A stretch of 64,000 nucleotides of DNA from Alphaproteobacteria bacterium (GTDB taxonomy: Bacteria; Pseudomonadota; Alphaproteobacteria; Rhodospirillales; Rhodospirillaceae). The DNA lies in NCBI GenBank assembly GCA_003246625.1, contig QJZR01000010.1, positions 1 through 64,000 on the forward strand. The letters are read 5' to 3'. Within the stretch, counting starts at the first letter, position 1. The number at the start of each line of letters is the position of its first letter. Shown here piece by piece: positions 31,750 through 43,926 of the stretch. The translations under genes and the position numbers were made by a program. The notes beneath the pieces are model-generated. The model searched no databases. It saw nothing but the letters and a program-made list of their open reading frames with translations, and had not been told where the DNA came from.

Positions 31750-33798
31750 ATGGGCGAGGACGGTTCCAGCGGCGGCGGATGGCAGGCGCGGTTGCGCCGG
31801 GTGCCGATCGGACGGCGCATCTCCTATACCTTGATCGTCTATCTTCTGGCGGTGGCGGTGATGGTGGTTTCCGGGTGGCAGGTTTCGCTGCTGACCCGCT
31901 CCTACCGCGAGGATTCCGCCGCCCTGCGCGAACAGACCCGGAAGATCACGGCCATCCGCCACGCCATCGGCACCCTGGGCGTGCTGGGGGATTTTTTCCT
32001 GCGCGGCGGCGACACCAGCATGGTCGCGCAGTTCAACGTCATGGCGGCGGACCTGGAGCGCGACCTTTTGCCCTTCGTCGACGACGCGGAGGCGCTGGAC
32101 CTGGAACCCCGGCGCCTGCAGATGTCCCTCGAAGGCTACATCCGGGCGTTCGGCGACGCCGTGGAGCTGTCGATGTCGGCGCACGAGCTGTACACCGGCT
32201 ATCTGTCCTCGTCCGAGGATCTGATGCGGCGGCGTCTGCTGCGCCTGGCCGAACAGTCCGACCTGTCGCCCGAGATGCACGAGACCCTGTTGCAGGCGCG
32301 CTTCGAATTTTCCCAGGCGCGCAGGGCGATCCTGGCGTTCATGAGCTCGCAGGAGGGGCTGGGCGCGGTGCCTGCGGTGGCGGGGCTGCGGCGGGTCGAG
32401 GAACGCCTGCGGTGGGCGGTGACGCTGGACGACCGGCAGGACTTTTCAACGGATTTCCAGAAAGCCGACGCGGTGCTGCAAAACATGAAGCAGCAGATCG
32501 CCCGCATCAAGATGCTGGCCGACCGGCGGACGAAGATCTCGCAGGGGTTTCTTGCCCTTTACAACCTTGGCATGAACCGCAGCGCCGACCGTCTGGTCGA
32601 TCTGGTCGCCGAGCGCGAGGGCGCGTTTCAGGAACGCCTGAAGCGGAAGATGAACGTCACCCTGGGGATCACCGGCGTCGGCGTGCTGTTCCTGCTGGTG
32701 GCGGGCTTCGCGGCGAGCGGCCTGATCGCCAGAAGCATCCGCGACCCGATCCTGCGCCTCAACGCGGCGATGCGCGAGGTTTCGGAAGGCAACTGGGAAC
32801 GCGACCTGGCCGAGGACGAGGGCAGCGACGAAATCGCCGAGATGACCGGCACCCTCGACGTCTTCAAACGCAACGCGCTGCGCCTGCGCGAGCTGGAGGT
32901 GGAAAAGCGCGAGGCCCTGGCCCGCGAAAAGGAGGAGACGGAACGCGCGCTCGCCGACCTCGACGTGGCGAACCACGAAATCCGCATGCTCAACGACCGC
33001 CTCAACGAGGAGAACCTGCGCCTCGGCACCGAACTCGACGTTTCCCGCCGCCTGCAACGCATGTTGCTGCCTCGGCCCGAGGAACTGGCCGAGGTCGCGC
33101 CGCTGGACATCGCCGCCTTCATGGAACCGGCGACCGAGGTGGGCGGCGACTATTACGACGTGCTGGCGGACGGCGACGGCGTGTGCATCGGCATCGGCGA
33201 CGTCACCGGCCACGGGCTGGAAAGCGGCGTGGTGATGCTGCTGGCGCAAAGCGCGGTACGGACCCTGGTGGCGGCGGAGGAACACGACCTGCCGCGTCTT
33301 CTCGACGTGCTCAACCGCGCGATGTACCAGAACATCCGGCGCATGGGTTGCGAAAAGAACCTCAGCTTCGCGCTGCTCGACTATCGCCCGCGCGGCGCCG
33401 ACGAGGCGCTGCCCGCCGATGCCGCCGGACGCCTGCATATCGTCGGCCAGCACGAATCGGTGCTGATCCTGCGGCGTTCCGGCGAGCTTGAGGAACTCGA
33501 CACCCTGGAGCTCGGCCTGCCGCTCGGCCTCGTCGACGACATCGGCGCCTATACCGGCGTCGCCGTGGCAGATCTTCGCGGCGGCGACACGGTGGTGCTT
33601 TATTCCGACGGCATCACCGAGGCGGCGGACGGCGCGGGGAACCTCTTCGGCGTGGGGCGCCTGAAGGCGGAGCTTCTGCGCCACGCGGGCGACGACGCCG
33701 CCACGGTCAAGGACGCGTTGATCGCCGCGGTGCGCGCCCACATCGGCGAGGCCCCGGTTTACGACGACATGACGCTGCTGGTGATCCGGCAGAAGTGA
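31750..33798 (+). CDS. Membrane-bound PP2C (SpoIIE-type) phosphatase with HAMP domain (SiaA-like)
   Basis: 682 residues. TM1 at ~24-43, a long helical periplasmic sensor at ~45-300, TM2 at ~303-326, HAMP at ~327-380, a coiled coil to ~440, then the phosphatase ~455-680. PP2C motifs visible are EVGGDYYDV near 460-468, GDVTGHGLESGVVM near 480-493, YSDGITEA near 618-625 and a terminal VYDDMTLLVIRQ. It should remove phosphate from the STAS protein in response to a periplasmic or membrane signal. It closes the four-gene module; the gene end lies 9 bases from the convergent CinA-like gene. Confidence 0.9.
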   Translation: MGEDGSSGGGWQARLRRVPIGRRISYTLIVYLLAVAVMVVSGWQVSLLTRSYREDSAALREQTRKITAIRHAIGTLGVLGDFFLRGGDTSMVAQFNVMAADLERDLLPFVDDAEALDLEPRRLQMSLEGYIRAFGDAVELSMSAHELYTGYLSSSEDLMRRRLLRLAEQSDLSPEMHETLLQARFEFSQARRAILAFMSSQEGLGAVPAVAGLRRVEERLRWAVTLDDRQDFSTDFQKADAVLQNMKQQIARIKMLADRRTKISQGFLALYNLGMNRSADRLVDLVAEREGAFQERLKRKMNVTLGITGVGVLFLLVAGFAASGLIARSIRDPILRLNAAMREVSEGNWERDLAEDEGSDEIAEMTGTLDVFKRNALRLRELEVEKREALAREKEETERALADLDVANHEIRMLNDRLNEENLRLGTELDVSRRLQRMLLPRPEELAEVAPLDIAAFMEPATEVGGDYYDVLADGDGVCIGIGDVTGHGLESGVVMLLAQSAVRTLVAAEEHDLPRLLDVLNRAMYQNIRRMGCEKNLSFALLDYRPRGADEALPADAAGRLHIVGQHESVLILRRSGELEELDTLELGLPLGLVDDIGAYTGVAVADLRGGDTVVLYSDGITEAADGAGNLFGVGRLKAELLRHAGDDAATVKDALIAAVRAHIGEAPVYDDMTLLVIRQK

Positions 33799-33807
33799 CG
33801 GCCGGGT

Positions 33808-34572
33808 CTATTCCTGCATGCCCGCCATCGGATCGGTGTCGCTGGGGGCGTGGCCGAGGTTGCGGAACATCGCCGCCACCTTGTCCATCGCGGCGTCGAG
33901 GTCGGCGCGGTCGGTGGAGCGGCCGACGATGCAGGTGCCGATGCTTTCCCCCAGACCGAAGGGATAGCTGCCGATGTCGACGCCGGGGTGGGCGGCCTGG
34001 ATGGCGGTCAGGGCCTCGGCGATGTCGCCCTCCCGCGCCGCGGCGGTGACGGCGCGGGACAGCACCGGGGGACCGCCGGACAGGGTGTGGGCGATGCCGT
34101 CGAACATCGCCTGCATGATGCGCGGCACCCCGGCCATGACGTGGACGTTCTCCAGGCGGAAGCCGGGGGCGGCGCTGACCGGGTTGAGGATGAGGTCGGC
34201 GCCCGTGGGCAGGTCGGCCATGCGCAGGCGCGCGGAGTTGAGGGTTTCGCCGTAATAGGCTTCGAGAATGCGTTCGGCCCCCGGGTGGCGCCCCATCGGC
34301 ACGCCGAAGGCGGCGGCGATGCTGGCCGCGGTGATGTCGTCGTGGGTGGGGCCGATGCCGCCGGTGGTGAAGACATAGGTATAGCGCGCCCGCGCCGCGT
34401 TGACCGTGGCGACGATTTCCGCCTCGATATCGGGGATGACGTGCGCCGCCCGCACCGGAACGCCGATGGCGGACAGCGCCTTGGCCAAATAGGGCAGGTT
34501 CTGGTCCTTGATGCGGCCGGAAAGGATTTCGTTGCCGATGACGATGACGCAGGCGGTGGGCTGGGCGGTCAT
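33808..34572 (-). CDS. CinA-like molybdopterin-binding domain protein
   Basis: 254 residues corresponding to the N-terminal MoCF domain of CinA: VIVIGNEILSGRIKDQNLPYLA near 9-30 and FTTGGIGPTHDDIT near 68-81. The deamidase half of full-length CinA is absent, which is usual for this shorter subfamily. In longer relatives this domain acts as an ADP-ribose or related pyrophosphatase; here the substrate is unproven. It lies 19 bases after mutT in the ppiC-argJ-mutT-cinA run on the minus strand. Confidence 0.82.
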   Translation of the reverse strand: MTAQPTACVIVIGNEILSGRIKDQNLPYLAKALSAIGVPVRAAHVIPDIEAEIVATVNAARARYTYVFTTGGIGPTHDDITAASIAAAFGVPMGRHPGAERILEAYYGETLNSARLRMADLPTGADLILNPVSAAPGFRLENVHVMAGVPRIMQAMFDGIAHTLSGGPPVLSRAVTAAAREGDIAEALTAIQAAHPGVDIGSYPFGLGESIGTCIVGRSTDRADLDAAMDKVAAMFRNLGHAPSDTDPMAGMQE

Positions 34573-34591
34573 GGCGAGGGTTTCCTTTCCT

Positions 34592-35110
34592 TTATCGGAT
34601 CAGCGCGTCCTGCACCGCGGCGATCAGCGGCACGTCGGCGGGCGGCATGGGGAATTCGCGCAGGCGGTTGGGCGCCACCCAGGCGAGGTCCTGGCCCTCG
34701 CGCCCGGTGGGGGTGCCCCGCCACGAGCGGATGACGAACACCGGCATCAACAGGTGGAACTTCGCATAGGCGTGCGAGGCGAAGGTCAGGGGAGCCAGGC
34801 AGCCGGGCCGGGTCTCGATGCCCAGTTCCTCGTCGAGTTCGCGGATCAGGGCCAGTTCCGGCGGTTCGCCGTCGTCCACCTTGCCGCCGGGGAACTCCCA
34901 CAGCCCGGCCATCGACTTTCCCTCCGGCCGTTGCGCCAGCAGCACCCGGCGGTCGGGATCGACCAGCACCGCCGCCGCCACCAGGACGATCGGCAGGCCG
35001 GGAACCAGGGTCGGGCCGTGCGCGTTCCAGCAGCCGCGCGGGCCGCCGTCGATGCCGGACAGCGGCCGTTCCTCAGGTGCGGTAGTCGGCGTTGATGTTG
35101 ATGTATTCAT
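34592..35110 (-). CDS. mutT: MutT-type Nudix hydrolase (8-oxo-dGTP diphosphatase)
   Basis: 172 residues with the complete Nudix box GX5EX7[17 protein letters not shown]…RELDEELG near residues 75-97. MutT cleans oxidised guanine nucleotides from the pool. The first ~38 residues before [12 protein letters not shown] are unusual and come from starting at the only upstream ATG (35110), inside the end of argJ (38-base overlap). A non-ATG start further in is possible, since most MutT proteins begin near that point. Confidence 0.85.
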   Translation of the reverse strand: MNTSTSTPTTAPEERPLSGIDGGPRGCWNAHGPTLVPGLPIVLVAAAVLVDPDRRVLLAQRPEGKSMAGLWEFPGGKVDDGEPPELALIRELDEELGIETRPGCLAPLTFASHAYAKFHLLMPVFVIRSWRGTPTGREGQDLAWVAPNRLREFPMPPADVPLIAAVQDALIR

Positions 35111-36308
35111 GGGTCAGATCGCAGGTCCACACCGTCGCCTTGCCCTTGCCGACGCCGACATCCACCGCGATGTCGATGACGCGGCCCTTGAAGTGCGCCG
35201 CCACCGGGGTTTCGTCGTAGCCGGGCACCACTTGTCCGGCGGCGGCGACCGGAATGCCGCCGATGCTGATCGCCAGCTTGTCGCGGTCGGCCTTCTCCCC
35301 CGACTTGCCCACCGCCATCACCACGCGGCCCCAGTTGGCGTCCTCGCCCGCGATCGCGGTCTTGACCAGGGGGGAATTGGCGATGGCCAGGCCGATCTTG
35401 CGCGCCGCCTTCGCCCCGGCCGCGCCGGAGACGGAGATGGCGACGAACTTGCTGACCCCCTCGCCGTCCTTGACGATTTGCTGGGCCAGGTCGATCAACA
35501 GCGCGTTCAGCGCCTTCTTGAAGGCCTTGAGCCGCTTGTCGGTGGGCTTCTTCACCGGCTTGTGGTCGGCGGCGCGGGTGGCGAACAGCAGCAGGGTGTC
35601 CGAGGTCGAGGTGTCGGAATCCACGGTGATGCAGTTGAACGAGCGGTCGGTGCCGTCCTTGAGCAGGGCCTGCAACACCTCGTGCGGCAGGTTGGCGTCG
35701 GTGAAGACGAAGGACAGGGTGGTCGCCATGTCCGGGGCGATCATCCCCGAGCCCTTGGCGAAGCCGCTGATGGTCACCGGCACGCCGTCGATCTCGGCGG
35801 TGGCGGAGGCGACCTTGGGGAAGGTGTCGGTGGTCATGATGGCGCGCGCCGCCTTCTCCCACGCCTTGGCGGAGAGGGCCTTCTTCGCCGCGGGCATCTT
35901 GGCGGCGATCTTGCTGGCGTCGAGGGGCACGCCGATGGTGCCGGTGGAGGCGATGAACACCTCCGAGGGCTTGCAGCCGAACTGCGCGGCGGCGGCGGCG
36001 GCGGTGGTTTCCACCGCCTCCACCCCCAGCTTGCCGGTGAAGGCGTTGGCGTTGCCCGAATTGACCACGAGGACGCGGGCCTTGCCGCCGCAAAGGGCGT
36101 CGCGGCACCAGTCCACCGGGGCGGAGCGGGTCTTGGAGCGGGTGAACACCCCGGCCACCGCGGTTCCCTCGGCCAGTTCGGCGACCATCAGGTCGTCGCG
36201 CCCGGCATAGCGCAGCCCGGTGTTGCCGGTGGCGAAGCGAACCCCGGCGACGGGGACCAGCTTGGGCAGGTCGGCGGGGGCGAACGGAGAAACGTAGGCG
36301 TCGGACAT
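35073..36308 (-). CDS. argJ: Bifunctional glutamate N-acetyltransferase / amino-acid acetyltransferase ArgJ
   Basis: 411 residues, normal for ArgJ. The self-cleavage site is visible as [10 protein letters not shown] near residues 122-131, where the Thr becomes the nucleophile of the beta chain. [12 protein letters not shown] near 82-93 and the C-terminal [15 protein letters not shown] are also typical. It makes N-acetylglutamate and releases ornithine from N-acetylornithine in arginine synthesis, recycling the acetyl group. It sits between ppiC and mutT on the same strand. Confidence 0.95.
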   Translation of the reverse strand: MSDAYVSPFAPADLPKLVPVAGVRFATGNTGLRYAGRDDLMVAELAEGTAVAGVFTRSKTRSAPVDWCRDALCGGKARVLVVNSGNANAFTGKLGVEAVETTAAAAAAQFGCKPSEVFIASTGTIGVPLDASKIAAKMPAAKKALSAKAWEKAARAIMTTDTFPKVASATAEIDGVPVTISGFAKGSGMIAPDMATTLSFVFTDANLPHEVLQALLKDGTDRSFNCITVDSDTSTSDTLLLFATRAADHKPVKKPTDKRLKAFKKALNALLIDLAQQIVKDGEGVSKFVAISVSGAAGAKAARKIGLAIANSPLVKTAIAGEDANWGRVVMAVGKSGEKADRDKLAISIGGIPVAAAGQVVPGYDETPVAAHFKGRVIDIAVDVGVGKGKATVWTCDLTHEYININADYRT

Positions 36309-36341
36309 CGGGTGTCTCCTTGCGGCGTCGAAAGGGTGCGG

Positions 36342-36360
36342 GGCCGGGAAATTCCCGGCC
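36342..36360. other. Hairpin between ppiC and argJ
   Basis: GGCCGGGA and TCCCGGCC form a perfect 8-bp stem around a 3-base loop in the 58-base gap. There is no T-tract on the minus strand, so it may be a pause, an mRNA end stabiliser or a weak terminator. Confidence 0.4.
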
Positions 36361-36366
36361 GCCGGG

Positions 36367-37203
36367 TCAGGGTTTGGCGGGGCTGCCGTCGATGGCGAAG
36401 CGCTTGATCTGCGCCTTGCCGCGCAGGCCCTTGACGATTTCCATGGCGATTTCGCCCGCCGCCTTGTCGTGCAACTGCGGCTTCAGTTCCTCGAAGGAGG
36501 GGGCCTTGGCGGTGCGCCGGTCCTCGACCTTGATCACGTGCCAGCCGAACTGGGTCTTCACCGGTTCCTTGCTGAACGCGCCGACCTTCAGCGCGAAGGC
36601 GGCGTCGGCGAAGGGCTTCACCATGTCGGCCTGCTTGAAATAGCCGAGGTCGCCGCCGCTGCTCGCCGACGGGCCGGTGGATTTCTCCTTGGCCAGGGCG
36701 GCGAAGTCCTTGCCGGAGTTCAGCGCCTCGATCGCCGCGCGGGCGTCCTTCTCGCTTTCCATCAGGATGTGGCGGGCGTGGATTTCTTCCTGCGGCGGGT
36801 TCTCCTTCAGCCAGGCGTCGTAGTCCGCCTTGAGCTGGGCATCGGTGATCTTCTTGTCGATCTCGCGGGTCAGGTAGACGGTGCGCAGAATCTGCCGTTC
36901 CGCCGCCTTGAGGTTGCGCTGCACCACCGGGTCCTTTTCCAGGCCGGTCTTGCGCGCCTCGGCGGCGACCAGGGCCAGGTCGACGACGTTGTCGAGAAGC
37001 GCGTCGTAGACGTGTTCCAGCGGCACGTCCTTGAGATAGGGGATGGCGGCGCGGATCTGTTCCAGGGCGGAACGGTGGATCGCCTCGCCGTTGACGGTGG
37101 CGACCACCGGGTCGTCGGCGGCCAGGGCGGGCGCGGCGGCCAGGCACAGGGCCATGGCGAAGCCGGCGGCCCGAAGTTTGAAAGCGGAAATCGTGGCGTG
37201 CAT
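36367..37203 (-). CDS. Periplasmic parvulin-type peptidyl-prolyl isomerase
   Basis: 278 residues. Signal peptide at 1-~28 ([15 protein letters not shown]), an N-terminal SurA-like chaperone helix region ~30-130, a parvulin domain ~135-230 ([48 protein letters not shown]) and a short C-terminal helix. The PpiC/PrsA-type enzyme helps folding of exported or outer-membrane proteins. It begins a minus-strand run with argJ, mutT and the CinA-like gene, an arrangement common near secA in alphaproteobacteria as I recall it. Confidence 0.88.
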   Translation of the reverse strand: MHATISAFKLRAAGFAMALCLAAAPALAADDPVVATVNGEAIHRSALEQIRAAIPYLKDVPLEHVYDALLDNVVDLALVAAEARKTGLEKDPVVQRNLKAAERQILRTVYLTREIDKKITDAQLKADYDAWLKENPPQEEIHARHILMESEKDARAAIEALNSGKDFAALAKEKSTGPSASSGGDLGYFKQADMVKPFADAAFALKVGAFSKEPVKTQFGWHVIKVEDRRTAKAPSFEELKPQLHDKAAGEIAMEIVKGLRGKAQIKRFAIDGSPAKP

Positions 37204-37313
37204 GAACGGACTACCTGAGGGATGGGAAAAATCGCCGGGCGGGCGCGCGAACGCCGCCGCGCAAACGGCTTTTGCATATATCCGCCGCTTTCGCGCGGCG
37301 CACAAGAGGGGGC

Positions 37314-37335
37314 GTTCCCCGCAAGCGGGGAATTT
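37314..37335 (+). other. Hairpin with T-tract upstream of ppiC
   Basis: TTCCCCGC / GCGGGGAA with a 2-base loop followed by TTTTC lies in the gap between ppiC and the unknown gene. The T-tract is on the plus strand, away from either gene's direction, so its function is unclear. Confidence 0.3.
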
Positions 37336-37379
37336 TCGATGACGGACGGCAAGGGGCCGGGAAAGACCCCTCCGCCGGA

Positions 37380-38309
37380 TCAATCGGTGGTGTCGCGCCG
37401 CTGCACGCGCGAGGGCGTCGCCTCGGAAGCGCGCACCGAAATCGGCACCGCCAGGTCGGCGACGAACTGCGCGATGCCGGTTTCCGCGATGCGGTCCTGC
37501 TTCGGCGAGCCGCGCACCACCATCACCGCGCCGCGGTCGGACTGGTTGCGGGCGCCGTCCTGGTTGACGTCGGGCAGGGCGGCGGCGGCCTTTTCCGACG
37601 CCGCGTCGGCCTGCGCCGTGGGCGACGTCAGCCGCCCGGAGAAGCGGTCGAGGGCCGACCCGCCGCCGAACGCGTCGTCTCCGCCTTGGGTGAAGAACAG
37701 GCCGTTGTTCACCGTGGACAGGTCGACCGTGTTGCCCGAGGCGTCGGACCCCATGTTGCCCGGTTCCGACAGCAGGGCGCCGACCGGGTTCGCGGCGTTG
37801 CCGTATTCCAGGGAGGCCAGGCCGATTTCCACCGACACGTCGTCGGGGGATTCGGTTTCCTTCTTCATCTCCATCTTCACTTCCATCTGGCGGACGATGA
37901 AGTTGAGTTCCTGGCGGACCTGGGTGTCGATGGTCGGCGGTTCGACGGTGCCGACCAGGCGCTTGATCTCGTTGCGCAGCACGTCCACCACCTTGCTGCC
38001 GGAAATCGTGGTCTGGCTGTTGGTGACGCCATAGACGGTCATCAGGCGGTTGAGGCGGGCGGTGACTTCCGACATCGCGTCGTTGGCCGAGGAACGGACC
38101 GCGGCCTGGAAGCCGGGGGCGGTGTCGGCGTTGGTGGAACCCGATTCCTCGGCGATGCGCTGTTGCGCTTCCGAGGAGAGCTGAACCTTGTCGTCGGGGA
38201 AGACCGCCTGCGAGGTTTGCACGGCGGTACCGGCGTAGGCCTGGGTCAACCGGGCCTGCGCGCGTTCGCTGACCTCTTGGGCGCGCAAGGACGTCGTAAC
38301 ATCGGACAT
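37380..38309 (-). CDS. Conserved-looking hypothetical protein, soluble
   Basis: 309 residues from the ATG at 38309 with AGGAGG 6 bases upstream. I do not recognise a family. There is no signal peptide or membrane segment. Residues ~20-70 are Gln/Ser/Thr/Ala-rich ([21 protein letters not shown]). Residues ~75-160 look helical with an [19 protein letters not shown] stretch and a Met/Lys/Glu-rich segment ([10 protein letters not shown]). The rest is acidic and flexible. Its own divergent promoter lies at 38406-38434. A structural or surface-appendage-associated role would be guesswork. Confidence 0.65.
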   Translation of the reverse strand: MSDVTTSLRAQEVSERAQARLTQAYAGTAVQTSQAVFPDDKVQLSSEAQQRIAEESGSTNADTAPGFQAAVRSSANDAMSEVTARLNRLMTVYGVTNSQTTISGSKVVDVLRNEIKRLVGTVEPPTIDTQVRQELNFIVRQMEVKMEMKKETESPDDVSVEIGLASLEYGNAANPVGALLSEPGNMGSDASGNTVDLSTVNNGLFFTQGGDDAFGGGSALDRFSGRLTSPTAQADAASEKAAAALPDVNQDGARNQSDRGAVMVVRGSPKQDRIAETGIAQFVADLAVPISVRASEATPSRVQRRDTTD

Positions 38310-38405
38310 GGCATCCTCCTTCTGGGGGCTGGTCCATCCGCGATCGCGGCGCGACGACTTTCGGTCGCACCGACGTGTTTGCTCTCCTTCTAAGAGCATC
38401 GAGCA

Positions 38406-38434
38406 ATTCTAAGACACGCGGTCCCGTCCAGCAA
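38406..38434 (-). promoter_or_regulatory. Sigma-70-type promoter for the hypothetical gene (minus strand)
   Basis: Read on the minus strand: TTGCTG, a 17-base spacer and TAGAAT. It is about 100 bases upstream of the start at 38309 and back-to-back with the secA promoter. Confidence 0.55.
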
Positions 38435-38465
38435 GCGGCAAAGAAAGGCGGGTCGGGGGGTTTCA

Positions 38466-38494
38466 TTGACAGGCCGCGTCGCGGGCTCTACATC
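38466..38494 (+). promoter_or_regulatory. Sigma-70-type promoter of secA
   Basis: TTGACA (perfect), 17-base spacer, TACATC, 90 bases upstream of the secA start. The best promoter match seen in the window. Confidence 0.7.
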
Positions 38495-38584
38495 TTTTCC
38501 CGCGCCCTTGGGCGGCGCGGACTGTTTCCAACACGATGCGGTGCGGGGGTCTTGGCGCCGCGTCGCCAGAAACCGGGGTTTTCG

Positions 38585-41221
<2,637 letters not shown>

Positions 41222-41227
41222 GCGAAA

Positions 41228-41249
41228 ACGGCGGGGGAAACCCCGCCGT
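41228..41249 (+). terminator. Hairpin terminator after secA
   Basis: A 9-bp stem (ACGGCGGGG / CCCCGCCGT) with a GAAA tetraloop starts 7 bases after the stop; CGGCTTTT follows, so the T-tract is slightly offset. It also lies just past the end of the convergent methyltransferase gene. Confidence 0.7.
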
Positions 41250-41256
41250 CGGCTTT

Positions 41257-42216
41257 TCAGCGGATTTCGGCGACGGCTTCGCGTCGATCGGCCAGGGCGG
41301 AGGCAAGGATCGCCAGGTCGGACTTCAACAACGGAATCCCTTCGAGAACGGGGAAGCACAGGCCGGTTTCGTCCGAGAAATAGAAGCCGTCGATCTTCGC
41401 CAGCGGATGGTCGGTTCCGGGGACGGAAAAGATGTCACCCGGCCTCTCGTCTCGCCGCGGAACCGGGGCGGCGGGCGGCGTGATGACGAAACAGGCGGTC
41501 GGGTTCAGCGGGTTGTCGCCGTGGGCGATGGCGATCCGCTCGTCGAGCCTGCCGCCGAGGCGTTCGACCTCCCCCGCGACATCCTTGATGTAGCCCAATT
41601 CGTCCATCCGCCGCTTGCCCGCGTCCGAGTTGATTTCGTAGCAGGGCTCGAACAGCACGAGCTTGCGGGCGGTCACTCGGAAGAGTTCGGCAAGCAGCTC
41701 GCCCAGCCTGCCGCCGTTCGGCTCCAGGGAATGGCTGGTCATCGTGACGTCGACGGATTTGTCGCGCAAAGGAATCTCGCCCATGTCGGCGACGAAGGGT
41801 TCGAGGCGGCCAATCTCCGCCCCCATTTCCTTGCGGGCGAAATCGCGGCCCGTGAAGAGGCGCGACCAGCTGATGTCGAGGGCGAGTATCCTTTCCGGCA
41901 TGGGGAAGAGGCGCGGCGCGAGCAGGCCGGTGGTGGTCAGCTCCCCGGCCCCGGCGTCGAGCAGCGTGTCGCCGTCGTTCAGGTGGCGGCCGAGAATGCC
42001 GGCGGCCTCCGCCGCGAAGCGGGCGTAGGCGTCCACGTTCGCCTCGACGATCCTGGTGGTCGTTCCGGCGTGCAGGTCATAGGCGGTTTCGATGATCTCC
42101 GGCGTGTTGAGGGCCAGCCCCTTCTTCCTGCGCAGCAGTTCGGTGACGTTCCGGCCTTCCCGGCGGGCGGTCCTGGCGTCCAGAAGGTCCGAATAGTCGA
42201 TGCCTCTTTTGCCCAT
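41257..42216 (-). CDS. Class I SAM-dependent methyltransferase with Trm112-like tail
   Basis: 319 residues. SAM-binding motif I is TLLDAGAGELT near 83-93, with an acidic post-motif in ALDIS and motif IV-like DVTMTSHSLEP near 158-168. The last ~50 residues (DGFYFSDETGLCFPVLEGIPLL) resemble the end of Trm112-like zinc proteins (…YPIRDGIPVLL) but without the Cys pairs. The substrate is unknown. Its 3' end meets secA's terminator; upstream is a 214-base gap before the small protein gene. I found no operon partner. Confidence 0.7.
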   Translation of the reverse strand: MGKRGIDYSDLLDARTARREGRNVTELLRRKKGLALNTPEIIETAYDLHAGTTTRIVEANVDAYARFAAEAAGILGRHLNDGDTLLDAGAGELTTTGLLAPRLFPMPERILALDISWSRLFTGRDFARKEMGAEIGRLEPFVADMGEIPLRDKSVDVTMTSHSLEPNGGRLGELLAELFRVTARKLVLFEPCYEINSDAGKRRMDELGYIKDVAGEVERLGGRLDERIAIAHGDNPLNPTACFVITPPAAPVPRRDERPGDIFSVPGTDHPLAKIDGFYFSDETGLCFPVLEGIPLLKSDLAILASALADRREAVAEIR

Positions 42217-42430
42217 GCTCTCGTCCGCCGTTGCTATGGTCCTGAATCCGGTTAAGACACCGGAACGAAAGGCGGCAAGGCGCTATTTTCGCCAACGCCG
42301 CTGCCGACCACCATGGTCCGAAGCCCATGACGAAGCAAGGCGTTCAAGACGGGGAGGTGGAGAGATTCGCAAAACCCTGTAATCGTGCTAAACTGAGTGT
42401 TCGATTGGCGCGACGCGGAAGGAACGGGCG

Positions 42431-42622
42431 ATGGACGCGGTGGCGGCGGTGGTGATGAATCAAGCGCTGTTGCAGCAGACCCTGGCGGTGGCCGCGGTGA
42501 AGCAGTCCGCCGAGATGCCGCAGGTCGCCCAGATTCTGACCGGCGTCACCCCCACGCCGCAGGACAACGCCCCCTCGGTGCCCGCCGGGACCAACGGGCG
42601 GCTTCTCGACATCCTGGTCTGA
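42431..42622 (+). CDS. Small protein, YjfB-like (putative motility protein family)
   Basis: 63 residues. The pattern of a short N-terminal helix with AVAAVVMNQALLQQTLAVAAVKQSAEM, then LTGVTPTP and a polar tail resembles the YjfB family of ~60-residue proteins that are linked to motility in Firmicutes; this is a weak match by eye. Possible -35/-10 elements (TTCGCA and TAAACT, 17-base spacer) lie at 42365-42393, and GGAACGGGCG precedes the ATG. It ends in LLDILV, nearly the same as the small protein at 43927-44157, which ends in YLNILV. The stop abuts the end of the convergent MscS gene. Confidence 0.55.
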   Translation: MDAVAAVVMNQALLQQTLAVAAVKQSAEMPQVAQILTGVTPTPQDNAPSVPAGTNGRLLDILV

Positions 42623-43801
42623 TCAGCCCTTTTCCTGCGCCGGTCCGGCGGGCGGAACGAAGCGTTCCGGTTCCTCGGCATGCGGCGGCGCGGGCAGGCT
42701 TTCCACATAGACCGACTGGCTGGGGAAGGCGAAGGACGCGCCCGCCTGCAACACGATCTCCCGGACGCGATAGGCCAGAACCTCCTTCACCCGCAGCCAC
42801 TCCCCCCAGTCGGTGGAGACGGTGAAGCAATAGATCAGGATGTCGATGGAGGAATCGGCGAACTTGTCGAAGCGCACGAACAGGGGCGCTTCCGGCGGCT
42901 GGGCGATGTCGCTGCTGGAGCGCAGAAAGGCCTCGATGTCGTCGCGGATGACGCGCAACTGCTGCGTCGTGGTGCGGTATTCGACGCCGATCGTCCAGTT
43001 GATGCGGCGATAGGTCATCTGCGAGAAGTTGGTCACCGCGTGGTCGGACAGGGCGGTGTTCGGCACGTAGACCGGCGCCTTGTCGAAGCGGCGGATCAGG
43101 GTGGAGCGGAAGCCGATGGTTTCCACCGTGCCCTCCACCACGCCGTCGACGCGCACCCAGTCGCCGGGGTTGAAGCGTTTCTCGGCGATGATCAGCAGGC
43201 CGGAAATCAGGTTCTTGAACAGGTCCTGCGCGCCCAACGCCACCGCCACGCCGAACAGTCCGAAACCGGCGAGGATCGGCCCCACCTTGACCCCCCAGAG
43301 GTCGAGGATGGTGGCGCCGCCGATGAGGACGACGAGGATCTTGATCGCCTTGATCGTCCAGGCCAGCAGCGACACCGAAAAGACGCTTTGCAGCCGGTTG
43401 ATGACGAACGACAGGGGCTCGACCAGGGCATAGAGGAACCAGAACAGGTCGAACACCGCGAACGACCGCACCAGCGACATGTGAACCGAGGCGAACTCGC
43501 GCGAAAACCGCATGTGCTGCCCGGCAAGCAGCAGGCCGACGATGAAGGGGATCATCTTCAGGGGGCCGCGCAGGGCATCCAGAAGCTGCCGCCGCCGCCC
43601 CTTGCCCGGCGGGGTGCGCAGTTCGATCCGGCGCAGGACGAAGGCGCTGAACAGCCGCCGCATGACGATGAAGGCGGCCAGAATCGCCAGCGACTCCAGG
43701 GTGCGGCGCATATCCGGTCCCCACAGGTCGGAGAGCTGGAACGTGGCGATGGAATGCCCGACGTCGGCGAAGAAATGGGTCACGGGGTCCTGGGCGGCCA
43801 A
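42623..43801 (-). CDS. MscS-family mechanosensitive channel
   Basis: 392 residues. Four or five hydrophobic helices in the first ~190 residues, then the pore and beta domain of MscS: GGATILDLWGVKVGPILAGFGLFGVAVALGAQDLFKNLISG near 161-201, followed by GDWVRVDGVVEGTVETIGFRSTLIR near 214-238. The pore-lining Gly/Ala packing is intact. The C-terminal ~60 residues are an extra charged tail. It releases solutes on hypo-osmotic shock in the inner membrane. Confidence 0.93.
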   Translation of the reverse strand: MAAQDPVTHFFADVGHSIATFQLSDLWGPDMRRTLESLAILAAFIVMRRLFSAFVLRRIELRTPPGKGRRRQLLDALRGPLKMIPFIVGLLLAGQHMRFSREFASVHMSLVRSFAVFDLFWFLYALVEPLSFVINRLQSVFSVSLLAWTIKAIKILVVLIGGATILDLWGVKVGPILAGFGLFGVAVALGAQDLFKNLISGLLIIAEKRFNPGDWVRVDGVVEGTVETIGFRSTLIRRFDKAPVYVPNTALSDHAVTNFSQMTYRRINWTIGVEYRTTTQQLRVIRDDIEAFLRSSSDIAQPPEAPLFVRFDKFADSSIDILIYCFTVSTDWGEWLRVKEVLAYRVREIVLQAGASFAFPSQSVYVESLPAPPHAEEPERFVPPAGPAQEKG

Positions 43802-43926
43802 GGTTGGTCCTTTCGACCGCGCCGCAAAGGCCCTTGTTGGCCGCGGCGCGATGAATTAAACTGATACGTTGAATGCGTATGTCCCACGCATCCGGTCCCG
43901 TATGACGGAACGATAGAAAGCCTAGA

